Source: Protopterus annectens
Lineage: Eukaryota > Chordata > Ceratodontiformes > Protopteridae
Direction: 5' to 3'
Assembly: GCF_019279795.1 (NCBI RefSeq)
Contig: NC_056737.1
Location: 38,513,379 to 38,577,378 of the forward strand
Length of the DNA: 64,000 bases
Shown here: positions 21,663 through 30,889 of the stretch, in pieces
Layout: every line of letters begins with the position of its first letter
Numbering within the stretch: position 1 is the stretch's first letter
Made by a program: the position numbers and the translations under genes
The notes under the pieces: generated by a model
Database searches by the model: none
Told to the model about the DNA's origin: nothing
Seen by the model: the letters and a program-made list of their open reading frames with translations, nothing else

Positions 21663-22684
21663 TCAGGAGTCATACATTGGATCCAGAGGTTGTACACATA
21701 TTATCTTCGGCCCATAAGTCTGCTACAAAGAAACTATATTCTAGCAAATGGAAAAGATTTGCTATTTGGGCTCAACTCCGGGGCCTGGACCCCCATCTCT
21801 ATTCCCGTGGCAGAAGTACTAAAATTTTTAACTTCTCTTTTCAATCAAGGCTCTTCAGTCTCTACCATCAAGGTCCAATTGGCAGCGATTTCCAATTTTC
21901 ACGAATCCATAAACCCACCTTTAGTGAGCAACAGATTGTGTAAGACCTTCTTGAAAGGTGCTGCTTTATTAAGACCTCCGATTTCTCATCCTGCACCTCC
22001 ATGGGATCTCGATATAGTGTTACGCGCCTTGACTTCCTTCCCCTTTGAACCGGCGGCTACATGTGATCTAAAGTTTCTATCATGGAAGACAGCTTTTCTG
22101 GTGGCAATTACTTCTGCCAGAAGAGTTTCAGAGCTTCAAGCTATGTCAGTAAAACCCCCATACTTGGTTTTTCACAAAGAGTATCCCTCAGGCCAAATCC
22201 TTCCTTTGTCCCTAAAGTTTGTTCCAGTTTCTTCTTACAACAATCGTTAGAACTTCCAGTCTTTTTTCCAAAATATTCTAACAAAGCGGAATTCATATTC
22301 CACACACTAGATGTCCACAGGCAGTTGCGTTTTTATTTAGACAGGGCCAAACAAACAAGGAAAACAGATCAGTTGTTTGTATCCTTTGCAGACAATAAAT
22401 TGGGCAAAGCTGTCACAAAGGTCACTATTGCCAAATGGATCAGGGACTGTATTACTCAAGCTTATTCCTATTCTAACAAAGAGCTTACCACCTCTGTCAA
22501 AGCTCATTCTACAAGGGCTATGGCTACTTCGATAGCATTTCATTCTAAGCTTGCCATTAGTGACATTTGTGCTGCAGCTACATGGTCTTCCCCGCACACT
22601 TTTATTTCCCACTACAAATTGGACGTGGCATCTAGAGGACGAGCTTCATTTGGTTCCACAGTGCTCAGGAGTGTTTTCCAGTGA
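21640..22684 (+). pseudogene. DIRS A tyrosine recombinase (two frameshifts)
   Basis: Core-binding part: HKSATKKLYSSKWKRFAIWA. One extra C near 21790 shifts the frame, which continues PVAEVLKFLTSLFNQGSSVS to AFLVAITSARRVSELQAMSV (first catalytic Arg). A base loss near 22180 shifts it again, and it ends in the frame to 22684: KAHSTRAMATSIAF with H-x2-R, WSSPHTFISHYKLD with the Trp/His and the Tyr, and RGRASFGSTVLRSVFQ. All catalytic residues are still encoded, so A keeps the tyrosine lost from frame in B. It integrates circular DNA copies in this family. It is broken here by the two indels. Confidence 0.9.
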
Positions 22685-22716
22685 GCCACCCAGGATTTAG
22701 GTGCTAGGGACGCTGT

Positions 22717-22816
22717 CCCATCAGTACAGAATGTAGGCGAGATAGGATCACATAACATCTTTTAGTTATGTACTTACCATAACTTTAGATGTTTGGGATC
22801 CATCTCAACTACATTC
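22717..22816 (+). other. DIRS A internal complementary region
   Basis: 22717-22759 is an exact inverse of the left end 10613-10655. From 22760 the next 50 or so bases are the inverse of the right end (near exact; GAGATGG against GACATGG is one difference). The joint between 22759 and 22760 marks the circle junction TAACTAAAA/GATGTTATG and so defines both ends of A. Confidence 0.95.
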
Positions 22817-22940
22817 CTAATAACCCACCCTCCTTCCCCCTTCCTTGGAGATCAGAGGATATCAGAAGGTCCGAATCCTGTTGTTTCATCTTGAAACATC
22901 TAACAATGTTATATAAACAAGTTGTGCATGTGTGCATAAA

Positions 22941-23133
22941 TGCGGACAAACAAGATCTGGGGGATTAGTGGTGGTGCATCCTGGGATAAAGATAGCTCAG
23001 CCAATAAGAGGCCTCGCTCTATAGCATAAGCGTGCCGAGTCGGAGCCGAGGGATCGGCTCCGAGCCCATCAGTACAGAATGTAGGCGACATGGATCCCAA
23101 ACATCTAAAGTTATGGTAAGTACATAACTAAAA
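22941..23133 (+). repeat. DIRS A right terminal inverted repeat with extension
   Basis: 22941-23100 is the inverse of the left repeat. The terminal segment to 23133 matches only the internal complementary region. It ends TACATAACTAAAA, after which LINE sequence (GTTTTCTGG) resumes. Confidence 0.92.
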
Positions 23134-23217
23134 GTTTTCTGGATTGAAGGGATACAGAGATATCTCTCTGAAAGAATTCCAGTGTGTCATAATCTACCGT
23201 ACGAGGAAAGGCTACAG
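23134..23217 (+). pseudogene. LINE ORF2 piece between DIRS A and C
   Basis: 84 bp of LINE sequence. The frame IEGIQRYISLKEFQC and the codons for EERLQ just before 23218 match the conserved region after the RT thumb of CR1/L2 LINEs. It is contiguous in meaning with the piece ending at 10612 and with the piece starting at 28877. Confidence 0.7.
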
Positions 23218-23395
23218 ATGTCATTCAAGGATGCATCTGCAGTCCTTACAAATGGGTTGTCCTGTCGTCAGGCAGCCCTTCGGTCGTCCGGATTCCAAAG
23301 TCTGGGTCTGGCCTCGGCTGATGTCGCACTTCACCCGACGTCATAGCTGCAGTTCTTCGGGTATAAAGGTATCAGCCGACGCCATTTTCCTCCGT
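23218..23395 (+). repeat. DIRS C left terminal inverted repeat
   Basis: About 23232-23395 is the inverse of 28673-28832, with one clear mismatch in GGTCGTCCGGATTCC. The first 14 bases pair instead with the internal region. It carries CTCGGCTGATGTCG and ATCAGCCGACGCC. Confidence 0.93.
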
Positions 23396-23525
23396 CTTTC
23401 TTGCCGCGTGGCGCCCGAAGCAGAATCTGTTCGCAAGTGCCGGTCGGTCAGAACCAGAGATTACTACTACCGAAGACTTCTAAAAAGCTAAGTACCCCGT
23501 TGGGGACTCTTTCTTGCCTCAGCCG

Positions 23526-25400
23526 ATGTCAGAAAAAGTGAATAACTGTTTAACTTGTGGGAAACAAATACCTCATAAAGATTTCCACTCTTACTGCTTA
23601 CCTTGTTTAGGCCCAGACCACGACGTAGCAGCTTGTCTAGCCTGTGCTTCTTTCAACCGACGGACGCTTAGACGTCGGTCGGAATTTGCTGAGGAGTTTT
23701 TCGGCTCCGCTTTTGCTTACATTATGCCGTCGGATACTCCGACTATGCAAATATCTAAAAAGCGCAAGGAAAAGGACCGACACGCGCAGTCCGCGGTTTT
23801 GGCCGAAACCGCGGTTAAGCCAACTGCGAGTGTCTCGGTTTCGGCTGAAACCGAGTCCACAGTTCTTCCTTCGGCCGAAAGCTTACCTCCTACCGAGGCC
23901 TCATCCAGCATGGTTGAATCTGCTACTGAAATCACACCCGCTCTTGCAGGTTCTCAGGATTTATCTGATACTATCCCTTTGGATATTTCTACCCCTGCAC
24001 GTGGAGCTGCTAGGCCACCTGCATCCATGTCGATTAAGGCCTTTGCCAGGGCTAAAGCAGCAAAATCTACCAAAACTGTGCCTGCTAAGACCCCCTCTCA
24101 CAGGCCTAGCTCTAGTTCACAAATGCTTAGTCTGGCAGAGGATCTCATTTCTTTGATCCGGGGATCCCAACCACAACCAGACAGGGCCTCTCACCCACCT
24201 CCAGAGAAGAGGCCTAGAGTAGAGCCCCCTGAGCCAGTTTCTTCAGATGACTCCTCTGATGAATCAGATAATTCAAACTCTCCATAGGGCCCTTTTTCTC
24301 CTTATGAAGACTCTGATGCTGAAGAGTCCATTCCATCTGCCTCTCTGCCTGAGGAATTTTCTTTTGGGGAAACCTTGCATGCTATGAGGGAACAATTTCA
24401 ATGGCAGGGCCAGGATTTTTCAGACTCTAGGAAAAGGCTTAGAACCTTTTTGCATTTGCCACAGCATAGGCCTTTAGCCATTCCTCCAGTACTTACTGTT
24501 GTGGATGATGCATTTAATGATGCTTGTACTGCTCCTGATTCTCTTCCTCCGGCCCCTGCTAAGCCCGATAGGTACTACAGGGTTCTGGACACACATTATC
24601 ATTTGTATAAGGCTCCTTTTGCAGATCCCAAAACTATCTCCCAGGGACCAAAGGCTGTAGCAGCTCCCTCTGCCAAAACCCCCCTACCCTCTGAAAGGGA
24701 ATCTAGGGCCTTAAAGAGATGGGGTAAAAAAGTTTACACTTCTGCTACTCTTTCAGCTAGGGCCTTGAACTGTCAATTCCACATGATTCAGTATCAGGAA
24801 TTTATGTTAGACCAGTTAACTAAAAAACTGTCCTCGGATGAACCATTAGACAAAAAATCTGTTCAGGAAATGGTACATAACATTCAGCAGGTCAGTAATC
24901 ATTCTTTAAAATGCGGCTATGATGCACTGGAGGCTTCCTTTAGATCAGCCATGACTGGTACAGTGATCAGAAGACATGCATGGTTAAAAGAGCAGTCCTT
25001 ACCAGACCATGTTAAATCAAAGCTCCTAGATGCTCCCATGGATAAGCTCAATTTATTTGGCTCCCCTGCACAGCAGGTGCTGAAGAAGGTGGAAGAGAAA
25101 GCAAAATCTGTCCAGACAGTCAAGGATTTCTTGCAGGTCCAGCCTCCAAGGTTTAGCAGGAACTGGCCTTCCAAGAATTGGTCCTTTCCAGACACCTCCA
25201 GAGCTCAGAGAGGCAGGAATAGGCACTCAAGAGGCAGGGGTCAACCAGGGGTGCCTACAGGGGACGTCAGTGGCAGGCTAACAACCAGCGAGGTACAGCC
25301 ACAGATCCAGCCACCACCACTTCCACAGGACAATCACAGTGACTTGCCTCTGGCACCGCCTACCGGGGAACAACTAGAAGCACCCTTAGGCGGGAAGCTA
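23526..25400 (+). pseudogene. DIRS C gag-like gene with one in-frame TAG
   Basis: It begins at ATG 23526 (MSEKVNNCLTCGKQIPHKDF). The Cys/His cluster CLTCGKQ, SYCLPCLGPDH, ACLACASF has the same spacing pattern as in A, B and D. A Ser/Thr/Pro/Ala-rich region with repeated SAET residues and an acidic stretch (SDDSSDESDNS) follow. The frame meets a single TAG at 24285-24287 and then stays open in the same frame (EEFSFGETLHAMREQFQWQG; DKPDRYYR-like KPDRYYRVLDTHYHL; KKVYTSATLSARALNCQFHM; LKCGYDALEASFRSAMTGTV). The tail is Arg/Gly-rich (RGRNRHSRGRGQPG). The stop may be a recent point mutation of CAG, TGG or similar, or a readthrough codon. No frame change separates it from RT. Confidence 0.85.
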
Positions 25401-27246
25401 GCCTTATTTTCAGTAAACTGGCATTACATCACAGGAGACAAATGGATTTTACAGACAATAGACCAAGGTTACAGGTTTCACTTCCATACTCTACCAAGGA
25501 AGAGAGGAATGCCAAACCTACCTCCAAATCAGAAGACAGAAGCTCTAAAACAAATAACTCACTTACTAAGGATGAGAGCTATAGAAAAGGTACCATCTAT
25601 GGAACAAGGGCAAGGATTTTACTCCAGACTCTTCCTGGTACCAAGAAAAGAAAACCAATGGAGACCTATTCTCGACCTGTCCGCTTTAAACACATACCTC
25701 ATTGTTCCAAAATTCAAAATGCTGACCCTACAGCAACTTCTTCCCATGCTGGGCAAGGAGTCTTGGCTGGTAACTCTAGATCTCAAGGAGGCATACCTGC
25801 ACGTCCCCATACGACCAAATTGCAGAAGATACCTCAGATTTCTTGCAGGATCAGAGCATTATCAATTCTCAGCATTGCCCTTTGGCTTATCTACTGCGCC
25901 CAGAGTATTCACGAAATGCCTGGCATCAGTAATTGCTCATTGCAGGCTTCAGGAATTCAAATCTACCCTTACCTGGACGACTGCCTGTTACAAGCGGACA
26001 ACAAAACAAATTAACAAAAGACTTGAAAAAGGTCATTCATCTACTGCAAGCCCTGGGATACACAGTCAATATAAAAAAGTCAAGGCTGATACCATCCCAA
26101 AGGATAACCTTCTTGGGTGCAGAGCTGGACACATCAAAACAAATGGCATTCCTGACAGTAGAAAAACAGGAGCAACTCCCTCTCTACTTCATGGCATTAA
26201 CAAAGCAGAACCAGCTAACAGCAAGAAAAGTCCTGCAAGCCCTGGGTTACATGGCATCCTGCATAATATTGATTCCACATGCCAGACTACATATGAGAAA
26301 GTTACAGTGGTACCTAAGGAATTTATGGTCTCAGCACAAGCACAGCCTAGAAACCCAAATTCCAATAATTCCATGCCTGAAGCAAGAATTCCAATGGTGG
26401 GCTCAGGCCTGTCAATCAAACAAAGGACTGCCCTTCCACAGCACTCAACCAAGCCAGACCATCACAACGGACGCCTCAGACCTCGGTTGGGGGGCGCACA
26501 TGCTGGACAAGTGCATACAAGGCTTATGGACTCAAGACCAGCTGCACCTACACGTAAATCAAAAGGAAATGCTGGCAGTAAAACTGGCAATCCAGACATT
26601 CAGACCATTTCTTCGACAAGGTCAACTGTTGATAAGGACGGACAACACCACAGTTATGTGGTACATCAACAAACAGGGAGGCACACATTCATACCCTCTA
26701 TGCCGGATGGCAATGGACCTCTGGAATGTGGCCCTGAGCTTCAACATTCAGTTACAAGCAATTTTTGTGCCAGGAAAAGAAAATATACTAGCAGACATCC
26801 TAAGCAGAACTACCACGGATGCGTACGAATGGATGCTGCATCTGGACATCTTCAAAACCATTACAGGAAAATGGGGACTACCAGAAATAGACTTATTTGC
26901 ATCCCCACACAATCACCAACTGAAAAAATTCTGCACGAGGACGTACCACCCACTTGCTTGGAAAGTGGACTCCCTATCTTTCAGTTGGAAAAACCTGACA
27001 GCATATGCATTCCCACCTCTTCCTTTGATGCACAAGGTGCTATTGAAGATCAAAGAAGACCGTCCAAGGATCATCCTGATAGCTCCGGACTGGCCAAGGC
27101 AACATTGGTACCCATTACTGAGGAGTATGTCTCGGGCACAAATATGGCCTCTGCCCCTAGTTCTCTTACTGTTAACACAGAACAACTTCAAAACCCTGCA
27201 TCCAAACCTGAAAACACTGCAGCTGGCTGCCTGGAACATTGCATAA
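25401..27246 (+). pseudogene. DIRS C RT-RNase H-methyltransferase-like polyprotein
   Basis: RT: NWHYITGDKWILQTIDQGYR, RPILDLSALNTYLIVPKFKM, LVTLDLKEAYLHVPI (first catalytic Asp), FSALPFGLSTAPRVFTKCLA. The frame shifts near 25945; YLDD is encoded at 25970-25981 in a second frame (IQIYPYLDDCLLQ). A second shift near 26005 leads to the long frame to 27246: LGYTVNIKKSRLIPSQRITF; RNase H TTDASDLGWGAHM, HVNQKEMLAVKLAI, IRTDNTTVMWYINKQGG, ENILADILSR; then the methyltransferase-like domain PEIDLFASPHNHQL, LTAYAFPPLPLMHKV, IILIAPDWPRQHWYPLL. The two indels lie about 60 bp apart around the active site. The original gag/recombinase frame stays open over the whole RNase H region. Confidence 0.9.
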
Positions 27247-28277
27247 GACCAAATAACCCAGATTTATCTCAAAGGGTTAAAGACATTATCTTGGAGGCTC
27301 GCAGACCCTCAACAAGAAAAAATTATTCAGCAAAATGGAAAAGATATCTCATTTGGAGTACTGCAAAAGGAGAAAATGTGTCACTGGTAAACATAGCTAA
27401 CATCCTGGAATACTTGGCAGAGCTCTTCCACAATGGCCTGTCCTATTCTTCCATTAAGATTCATGCATCAGCTATTTCAGCAGAATACAACTTGGATCCT
27501 CCAGTCTTCTCACATCCTCTGCTCAGGCAGTTTCTGAGAGGAATTAAAAATGTAAAACCACCTAGGAAGCCACCATTGCCAGCATGGGACTTGAACTTTG
27601 TGCTAGAAAAGTTGACACTCCCTCCTTTCGAGCCAGCAGCAACAGCAGAATTACAGTACTTATCATGGAAAACTGCTTTCCTGCTTGCAATCACTTCAGC
27701 AAGAAGGGTTTCTGAACTACAGGCATTAATGGCAGTACAGCCCTTCCTGATCTTCCATCAAGATAGAGTGTCCATGAGAACTAATCCTACTTTTATGCCA
27801 AAGGTGGTCTCCAGAGTATCTTTACACCAGGCTATCCACCTGCCTACATTCTTCCCCAACCCACAGAACAGGGGAGAAAGACTGTTGCATACCTTGGATG
27901 TACATAGACAATTACGTTACTACCTGGACAGGACCAAGAGCAATAGAAAAACTGACCAGCTACTGGTAGCATATGCAGCAGGAATGGAAGGAAAAGCAAT
28001 TTCAAAACAGACCATCTCTAAGTGGATAGGAAATTGCATTAGATTTTGTTACTCCTACCATGGGAAGAAAACTCCAGAAAACATCAGACCTCACTCTACA
28101 AGGGCTACAGCCACTACCACAGCTTTTTTACGAGGAGTGGCTACCAAAGACATTTTAGAGGCTGCTACTTGGAGCTCCGTGCATACATTTGCCAAGCATT
28201 ATAATTTACCCTTATACTCCAGATCCCGAGCAGGTTTTGCCACTGCTGTTTTGCAAGGGATCTTAACTACACCATAA
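27240..28277 (+). CDS. DIRS C tyrosine recombinase, catalytic residues intact
   Basis: An uninterrupted reading to the stop at 28275-28277. Core-binding domain: RRPSTRKNYSAKWKRYLIWS to GLSYSSIKIHASAISAEYNL. Catalytic domain: WKTAFLLAITSARRVSELQA (Arg I), DRVSMRTNPTFMPK, RPHSTRATATTTAF (H-x2-R), ATWSSVHTFAKHYNL with the likely nucleophilic Tyr at about 28198-28203, and YSRSRAGFATAVLQGI. About 345 codons, usual for DIRS recombinases. The same frame runs upstream without a stop to 24288, so a dedicated start is not evident and expression may come from a fused or overlapping frame. This is the only DIRS recombinase here with no internal break. Activity is inferred, not shown. Confidence 0.88.
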   Translation, partial: CIRPNNPDLSQRVKDIILEARRPSTRKNYSAKWKRYLIWSTAKGENVSLVNIANILEYLAELFHNGLSYSSIKIHASAISAEYNLDPPVFSHPLLRQFLRGIKNVKPPRKPPLPAWDLNFVLEKLTLPPFEPAATAELQYLSWKTAFLLAITSARRVSELQALMAVQPFLIFHQDRVSMRTNPTFMPKVVSRVSLHQAIHLPTFFPNPQNRGERLLHTLDVHRQLRYYLDRTKSNRKTDQLLVAYAAGMEGKAISKQTISKWIGNCIRFCYSYHGKKTPENIRPHSTRATATTTAFLRGVATKDILEAATWSSVHTFAKHYNLPLYSRSRAGFATAVLQGILTTP

Positions 28278-28317
28278 TCTTATTACTCCTTCTCCCCCAG
28301 TTTGGCTATGGTATTCT

Positions 28318-28414
28318 ACCCATTTGTAAGGACTGCAGATGCATCCTTGAAGGACATAGTACAGTTTTGTACCTACCATAAATGTAGATGTCCGAGAGGT
28401 ATGCATCTGCAGTC
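28318..28414 (+). other. DIRS C internal complementary region
   Basis: 28318-28357 (ACCCATTTGTAAGGACTGCA onward) is the inverse of the left end 23218-23257 with one mismatch, and 28358-28414 is the inverse of the right end. The circle junction ACTGTACT/ATGTCC is thereby defined. Confidence 0.92.
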
Positions 28415-28506
28415 AGGATTACCCTCCCTCCTTCCCCTCTGTGGTACTCCTAGGGTATTTGCCCATCTTCTAGCTAGCTGGGGGAATCTATTATGGTGTA
28501 TTTGTT

Positions 28507-28507
<1 letters not shown>

Positions 28508-28566
<59 letters not shown>
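28508..28566. repeat. (TA)n microsatellite inside DIRS C
   Basis: A TA dinucleotide run of about 58 bp between the internal complementary region and the right terminal repeat. It accounts for some of the spacing difference from A and B. Confidence 0.95.
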
Positions 28567-28571
<5 letters not shown>

Positions 28572-28671
28572 GTTTATTTTTATTTGCTCTCTCTCTCTTA
28601 TTTGGAAACTTTTACATTTATCCAAATTTAGCCTTCCTAGAGGGCACCTGGCATCTGGGGCAAGAAACACT

Positions 28672-28876
28672 GAGGAAAATGGCGTCGGCTGATACCTTTA
28701 TACCCGAAGAACTGCAGCTATGACGTCGGGTGAAGTGCGACATCAGCCGAGGCCAGACCCAGACTTTGGAATCCGGCCGACCGAAGGGCTGCCTGACGAC
28801 AGGACAACCCATTTGTAAGGACTGCAGATGCATACCTCTCGGACATCTACATTTATGGTAGGTATAAAACTGTACT
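28672..28876 (+). repeat. DIRS C right terminal inverted repeat with extension
   Basis: 28672-28832 is the inverse of the left repeat. The last 44 bp (CATACCTCTCGGACATCTAC onward) match only the internal complementary region. It ends ATAAAACTGTACT. Confidence 0.92.
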
Positions 28877-29165
28877 TTTTTGTCTGTTTTCAGTAGCATG
28901 TCACTTTGACAGATGCAGACTATACTTGGCTTACATAGTACTTATTGACCGTGAGCTGCAGGTGTTACTGAGCATTAAGAAAGTTACTAATTGTAAAAGA
29001 TAAAGTGATGATAATTTGATATATAAAGTGGCTAAACGCATGACTGTGTCAAATTTTATATCCCATTTTATTGCAAGAGAGTGGAATAAATTTTCACTAA
29101 CTATAAAACACAGTGAGAGTCTGGATGTATTAGGGAAAAAATTAGATTTGGGGATAGGTTAATTG
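28877..29165 (+). pseudogene. LINE ORF2 C-terminal block after DIRS C
   Basis: The plus frame near 29070-29160 reads REWNKFSLTIKHSESLDVLG then KKLDLGIG and a stop. This is the conserved WN-x-LP ... F-x3-LD end of CR1/L2-type ORF2. A less clear stretch (CRLYLAYIVLIDRELQVL) precedes it. It completes the LINE that started at 8080. Confidence 0.72.
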
Positions 29166-29349
29166 TTTATTCCACCAGTTTGGAGTGGGTCGCTGTTGAG
29201 ATGTCGTCATTCAGAGTGCTGACAAGCCCCCCAAAAAAAGACTGAAAACACAGGAGAAGAGCAAATCTAGAAAATCACTCTTCTCCTTTAAACTTCTTTT
29301 ATGCAAAGGGGCAGGCCACCTATACCCTCCCATACCCCACATCCCCCAA

Positions 29350-29367
29350 ACATATATGTATATATAA

Positions 29368-29434
<67 letters not shown>
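29350..29434. repeat. (TA)n microsatellite
   Basis: A TA run with a few ATAAATATA interruptions at its left edge, in unclassified sequence. Confidence 0.95.
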
Positions 29435-29437
<3 letters not shown>

Positions 29438-29689
29438 GAACTCCGAGATAACTATTCTTGGCCATGTAGTGTCCGTGTTTCAGGACTCCCTCTAGCGGTC
29501 CTGATATTTCAAAAGATCTGTGTTCCAGAGGTATGGACATAAACTATGATCTCTTAATAGTATACACATATACCACAAATTTCATTTTGGCTTGCATTAT
29601 ATGTGCCTACTGTTTGCATATAGTTGCATATTAGAGTAATATATGGGTGTGTATGTATGTGTACTTGAATATGTGTGTGTATTTATATA

Positions 29690-30283
29690 GTAGAAAACCT
29701 TTCCCCCACACTTTCTCTGGGTCTGCATTATTCTATGATTACTGTGTAAATGACATGCTTTCAGTTCTGAACTACCACTGATGATATAATGGCAACCACC
29801 TTGAGGAAGGAAGCACAACTCTGACACTGATAATCTGATAATAGTGTTAGTGCATGGAGGAAGGAATGTTTCCTGATAACATTAGTGGCTTATATTCAAA
29901 AAAACAAACAAACAAAAAAAAACAAATCAGCTAAAAAAATTACAAAAACAATTTCAGCAATCTGTACACCAGTTAAGAAAGCTTGTAATGGCAATGACAA
30001 GTAACAAGAGGTATGCTGCAGAAAATAGTAGGAAGCTAACTTTATTTCATCCCTTGATTTTGTTTCTGTCTACACTGCTCTGTGATTTTACATAAATTGT
30101 GTGCTGTCAGAGCAGAAGCCAAAAGTCTTGCCAGAATTCAGTAGTTTCTTTTCATGTTAAAGGTATTAGAAGGTGAGAACCACCTTGGAGAAATGAAGCC
30201 CAGTTCTGCTATAGGTCTTACGATAACAGTGGTGGTGCAGGAAAGAATGAATGTTGCCTGGTAACATTACTGGCTTATGGTGC
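29690..30283. repeat. Diverged direct repeat of about 200 bp
   Basis: 29690-29890 and about 30060-30283 share blocks in the same order: TCTGC/TCTAC-rich start, GTCAGTTCTGAAC-like, ACCACCTTG-AG-AA, GATAACAGTG/GATAATAGTG, GGAAAGAATG/GGAAGGAATG, and CTGATAACATTAGTGGCTTAT against CTGGTAACATTACTGGCTTAT. Identity looks near 70-75%. They may be two LTR-like or SINE-like copies. No internal coding lies between them. Confidence 0.55.
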
Positions 30284-30339
30284 TTTCTAAAATTGGTTTT
30301 CTGCAACAGTTTCTTTATTTATAATGAAAAAACACCAGC

Positions 30340-30836
30340 CAAAAAGCATGCAGATATCCGTAACAGCCTAGATGAAAAAGTGACATCTAACAGTGCTAAA
30401 AAGTGAGAAACTAAACGTATTCCAGAGGAAAGTTACAAGAATTTACGGATGCAGTGTCCTAAAGGGAGATTAGATATATTAAATACTGCAAAAAAATTGC
30501 ACCATGTTGATATAGAGACTTTGAAACTATTAAGGGCTCAGAAGGGAACACAAATTATAACAGTAGCAGGAATGTATTGAAAAGCAGCAGCGATTAGAAA
30601 TTTACTTAGAAAGTATAAGACCTGCTTTTGAGACTTTAACAGACAAAAATAAAGCTTTGCAACATTTAGTCCAAATACTCAGTCAGAAACTGACCAATCT
30701 TGTTTATAGTGCCAGGTGGTTTATGTTAAAGGTAGCAGGGGAACCAGAAACCCTAGTTTTAGATGAGTCCCTGCTAGAAACTTTTCCAGAACTAATAACT
30801 GAGCTGTCTAAAATTAAGGCAGACCATGTAATTTGA
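30340..30836 (+). pseudogene. Unidentified coding-like remnant
   Basis: Two plus-strand blocks look protein-coding. The first, about 30415-30580, reads RIPEESYKNLRMQCPKGRLD, ILNTAKKLHHVDIETLKLLR, then a stop. The second, about 30580-30836, in another frame, is 80 or more codons reading QRLEIYLESIRPAFETLTDK, NKALQHLVQILSQKLTNLVY, SARWFMLKVAGEPETLVLDE and ELSKIKADHVI before a stop. The composition (heptad-like Leu, charged residues) suggests a helical, coiled-coil-like protein. I do not recognise the family. It could be a processed pseudogene, an unspliced host exon with decay, or a transposon ORF1. Confidence 0.45.
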
Positions 30837-30889
30837 GTTTTTATTAATATTTATTTAGTTAATATTTATTTTTAATTATCACATTTCAA

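Larger units (their letters stand above)
10613..23133 (+). mobile_element. DIRS retrotransposon A (contains nested DIRS B)
   Basis: DIRS elements copy themselves through an RNA and a circular DNA intermediate and integrate with a tyrosine recombinase, leaving no target duplication. A starts at GATGTTATG (10613) and ends with TAACTAAAA (23133). Both ends are confirmed by its internal complementary region at 22717-22816, which reads as the inverse of the right end joined to the left end. Order: left terminal repeat, leader, gag, RT, [B], RNase H-methyltransferase, recombinase, internal complementary region, right terminal repeat. Without B it is 6262 bp. It carries several 1-2 bp indels in every gene. 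It interrupts the LINE at 10612/23134, with no flanking duplication. Confidence 0.93.
23218..28876 (+). mobile_element. DIRS retrotransposon C (distinct family, best preserved)
   Basis: 5659 bp. The ends are set by the internal complementary region at 28318-28414: left end ATGTCATTCAAGG, right end ATAAAACTGTACT. The terminal inverted repeats (about 160-175 bp) differ at very few positions, so this is the youngest-looking copy. Gag, RT-RNase H-methyltransferase and recombinase resemble those of A, B and D but diverge strongly, and the terminal repeats are unrelated in sequence. There is no target duplication. It lies in the same LINE as A, 84 bp away. One in-frame stop in gag and two indels around the RT active site disable it. 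Confidence 0.93.
8080..29165 (+). mobile_element. Decayed CR1/L2-like LINE split by DIRS A and DIRS C
   Basis: Collinear pieces of one ORF2 lie in the correct order on the plus strand: endonuclease at 8080-8500, the linker before RT near 8770-8850, RT at 9680-10612, a short C-terminal piece at 23134-23217, and the final C-terminal block at 28877-29165. DIRS A (10613-23133) and DIRS C (23218-28876) fill the gaps. The reading resumes after each insertion where it stopped, apart from decay. Divergence and stops are heavy, so this LINE is older than the DIRS copies inside it. Its RT differs from the CR1-like copies at 3842 and 32621, so it is probably a separate family. Confidence 0.8.

Noticed and set aside
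28493..28723. Open frames made of Tyr-Ile repeats at (TA)n runs (also 29211-29540 and 44890-45162)
   Set aside because: These are translations of TA microsatellites.
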